DNA of 50,331 nucleotides, from assembly GCF_029167235.1 (NCBI RefSeq), contig NZ_JARFTR010000302.1, forward strand, positions 1 to 50,331, given 5' to 3'. This document shows positions 49,918 through 50,331 of the stretch, in pieces. The stretch is from Kamptonema sp. UHCC 0994. GTDB taxonomy: Bacteria > Cyanobacteriota > Cyanobacteriia > Cyanobacteriales > Microcoleaceae. The first letter of the stretch is position 1, and the number at the start of each line of letters is the position of its first letter. The position numbers and the translations under genes are program-made. The notes below the pieces were generated by a model. It was not told where the DNA came from and did not search any database. It saw nothing but the letters and a program-made list of their open reading frames with translations.

Positions 49918-50331
49918 CGGTTCTTCCGTACTTAGTATGCTAATTCTTTAGGAAAATGCCAAAAAAGCAAAGCTCGTATTTCAAAGTTTTTAAAATTTCT
50001 AAACCCGAATCCACTGCGTTTTAACAGCTTTAACTTATTATTAATACCTTCAACTATTCCATTATTTGTTCTTTGTTCAAAATATCCTGCTACCTCTCCA
50101 AACCACCTTTTAATGGTGTTTACGCTCTTTTTATAGTACGGTTCTGCTTTTTTCAACCAATCGATTAGTTCTAATATTCCTGCACTTAAATTTTTACTCT
50201 TTGTTGACTTCTTCTATTTGCTCTAAGACTTCTTCTCCCCATTTTAGCAAAACTTTTTCGATTGATGATTGTTTTCTTTCTGACACCAACCCTAAAAGTT
50301 TATGTGTTTCTAAATCTACTAATACCACGAT
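49918..50331 (-). pseudogene. ISL3-family transposase remnant, cut by window end
   Basis: Read on the minus strand from the window edge: IVVLVDLETHKLLGLVSERK carries the first catalytic Asp region, continues to EEVNKE and a stop (50202-50200), then resumes in another frame at SKNLSAGILELIDWLKKAEP and runs to FWHFPKELAY (stop at 49932). The central DDE core between the two parts is deleted. The end CGGTTCTTCCGTACTTAGTA (49918-49937) matches the 3' end of the copy at 13634-13966. It abuts the decayed kinase-FGE gene. Confidence 0.87.

Overview
The window reads as chromosomal DNA of a filamentous, non-heterocystous-type cyanobacterium (Oscillatoria/Microcoleus-like; this taxonomic call is inference). 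Supporting signs are the very frequent HIP1 octamer GCGATCGC, a cyanobacterial acyl-lipid delta-12 desaturase, a ribosomal-protein cluster with the cyanobacterial gene order (no rpsJ at the head, no rpsN, rpmD or rpsD inside), pentapeptide-repeat and Uma2 proteins, and many short tandem heptamer arrays of the cyanobacterial STRR type.

Region by region. 1-5580: a lipoxygenase with an unusual N-terminal half, bracketed by two copies of one GC-rich palindrome; then threonine synthase (minus strand), a small conserved coiled-coil protein and desA with a clear terminator. 5719-9392: an A/T-rich three-gene module made of a PD-(D/E)XK-like nuclease domain fused to a ParA ATPase, followed by two paralogous ParB-N-like proteins with altered nucleotide-binding motifs. 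This is the best candidate for an undescribed system. 9470-13214: a membrane Ser/Thr kinase flanked by oppositely oriented repeat arrays, and a convergent histidine kinase. 13634-17347: an ISL3 transposase remnant, a secreted Met/His-rich protein with a candidate response-regulator operator, and an RppA/RppB-type two-component pair that probably controls it. 17441-23549: pentapeptide-repeat protein, Uma2 nuclease-like protein, phosphoglycerate kinase, universal stress protein, YlqF GTPase and an FHA-GAF-class III nucleotide cyclase.

23687-42611: the large S10-spc-alpha type cluster, all on the plus strand, behind a sigma70-like promoter and a long leader: rplC, rplD, rplW, rplB, rpsS, rplV, rpsC, rplP, rpmC, rpsQ, rplN, rplX, rplE, rpsH, rplF, rplR, rpsE, rplO, secY, adk, infA, rpmJ, rpsM, rpsK, rpoA, rplQ, truA, rplM, rpsI, rpmE, prfA. 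It supplies ribosomal proteins, the Sec channel, RNA polymerase alpha, initiation factor 1, a tRNA pseudouridine synthase and release factor 1. Thirteen of its intergenic junctions hold GTTAAC/AATTACC/AATTAGC heptamer arrays, some of which reach the start codon or contain the stop codon of the preceding gene.

42798-50331: two paralogous DUF697-type GTPases (one with a degenerate GTPase site), a two-component pair whose response regulator lacks an output domain and is separated from its kinase by a repeat element, and a decayed Ser/Thr-kinase/formylglycine-generating-enzyme fusion lying against a second, oppositely oriented ISL3 remnant at the window edge. I found no tRNA, rRNA or CRISPR array.
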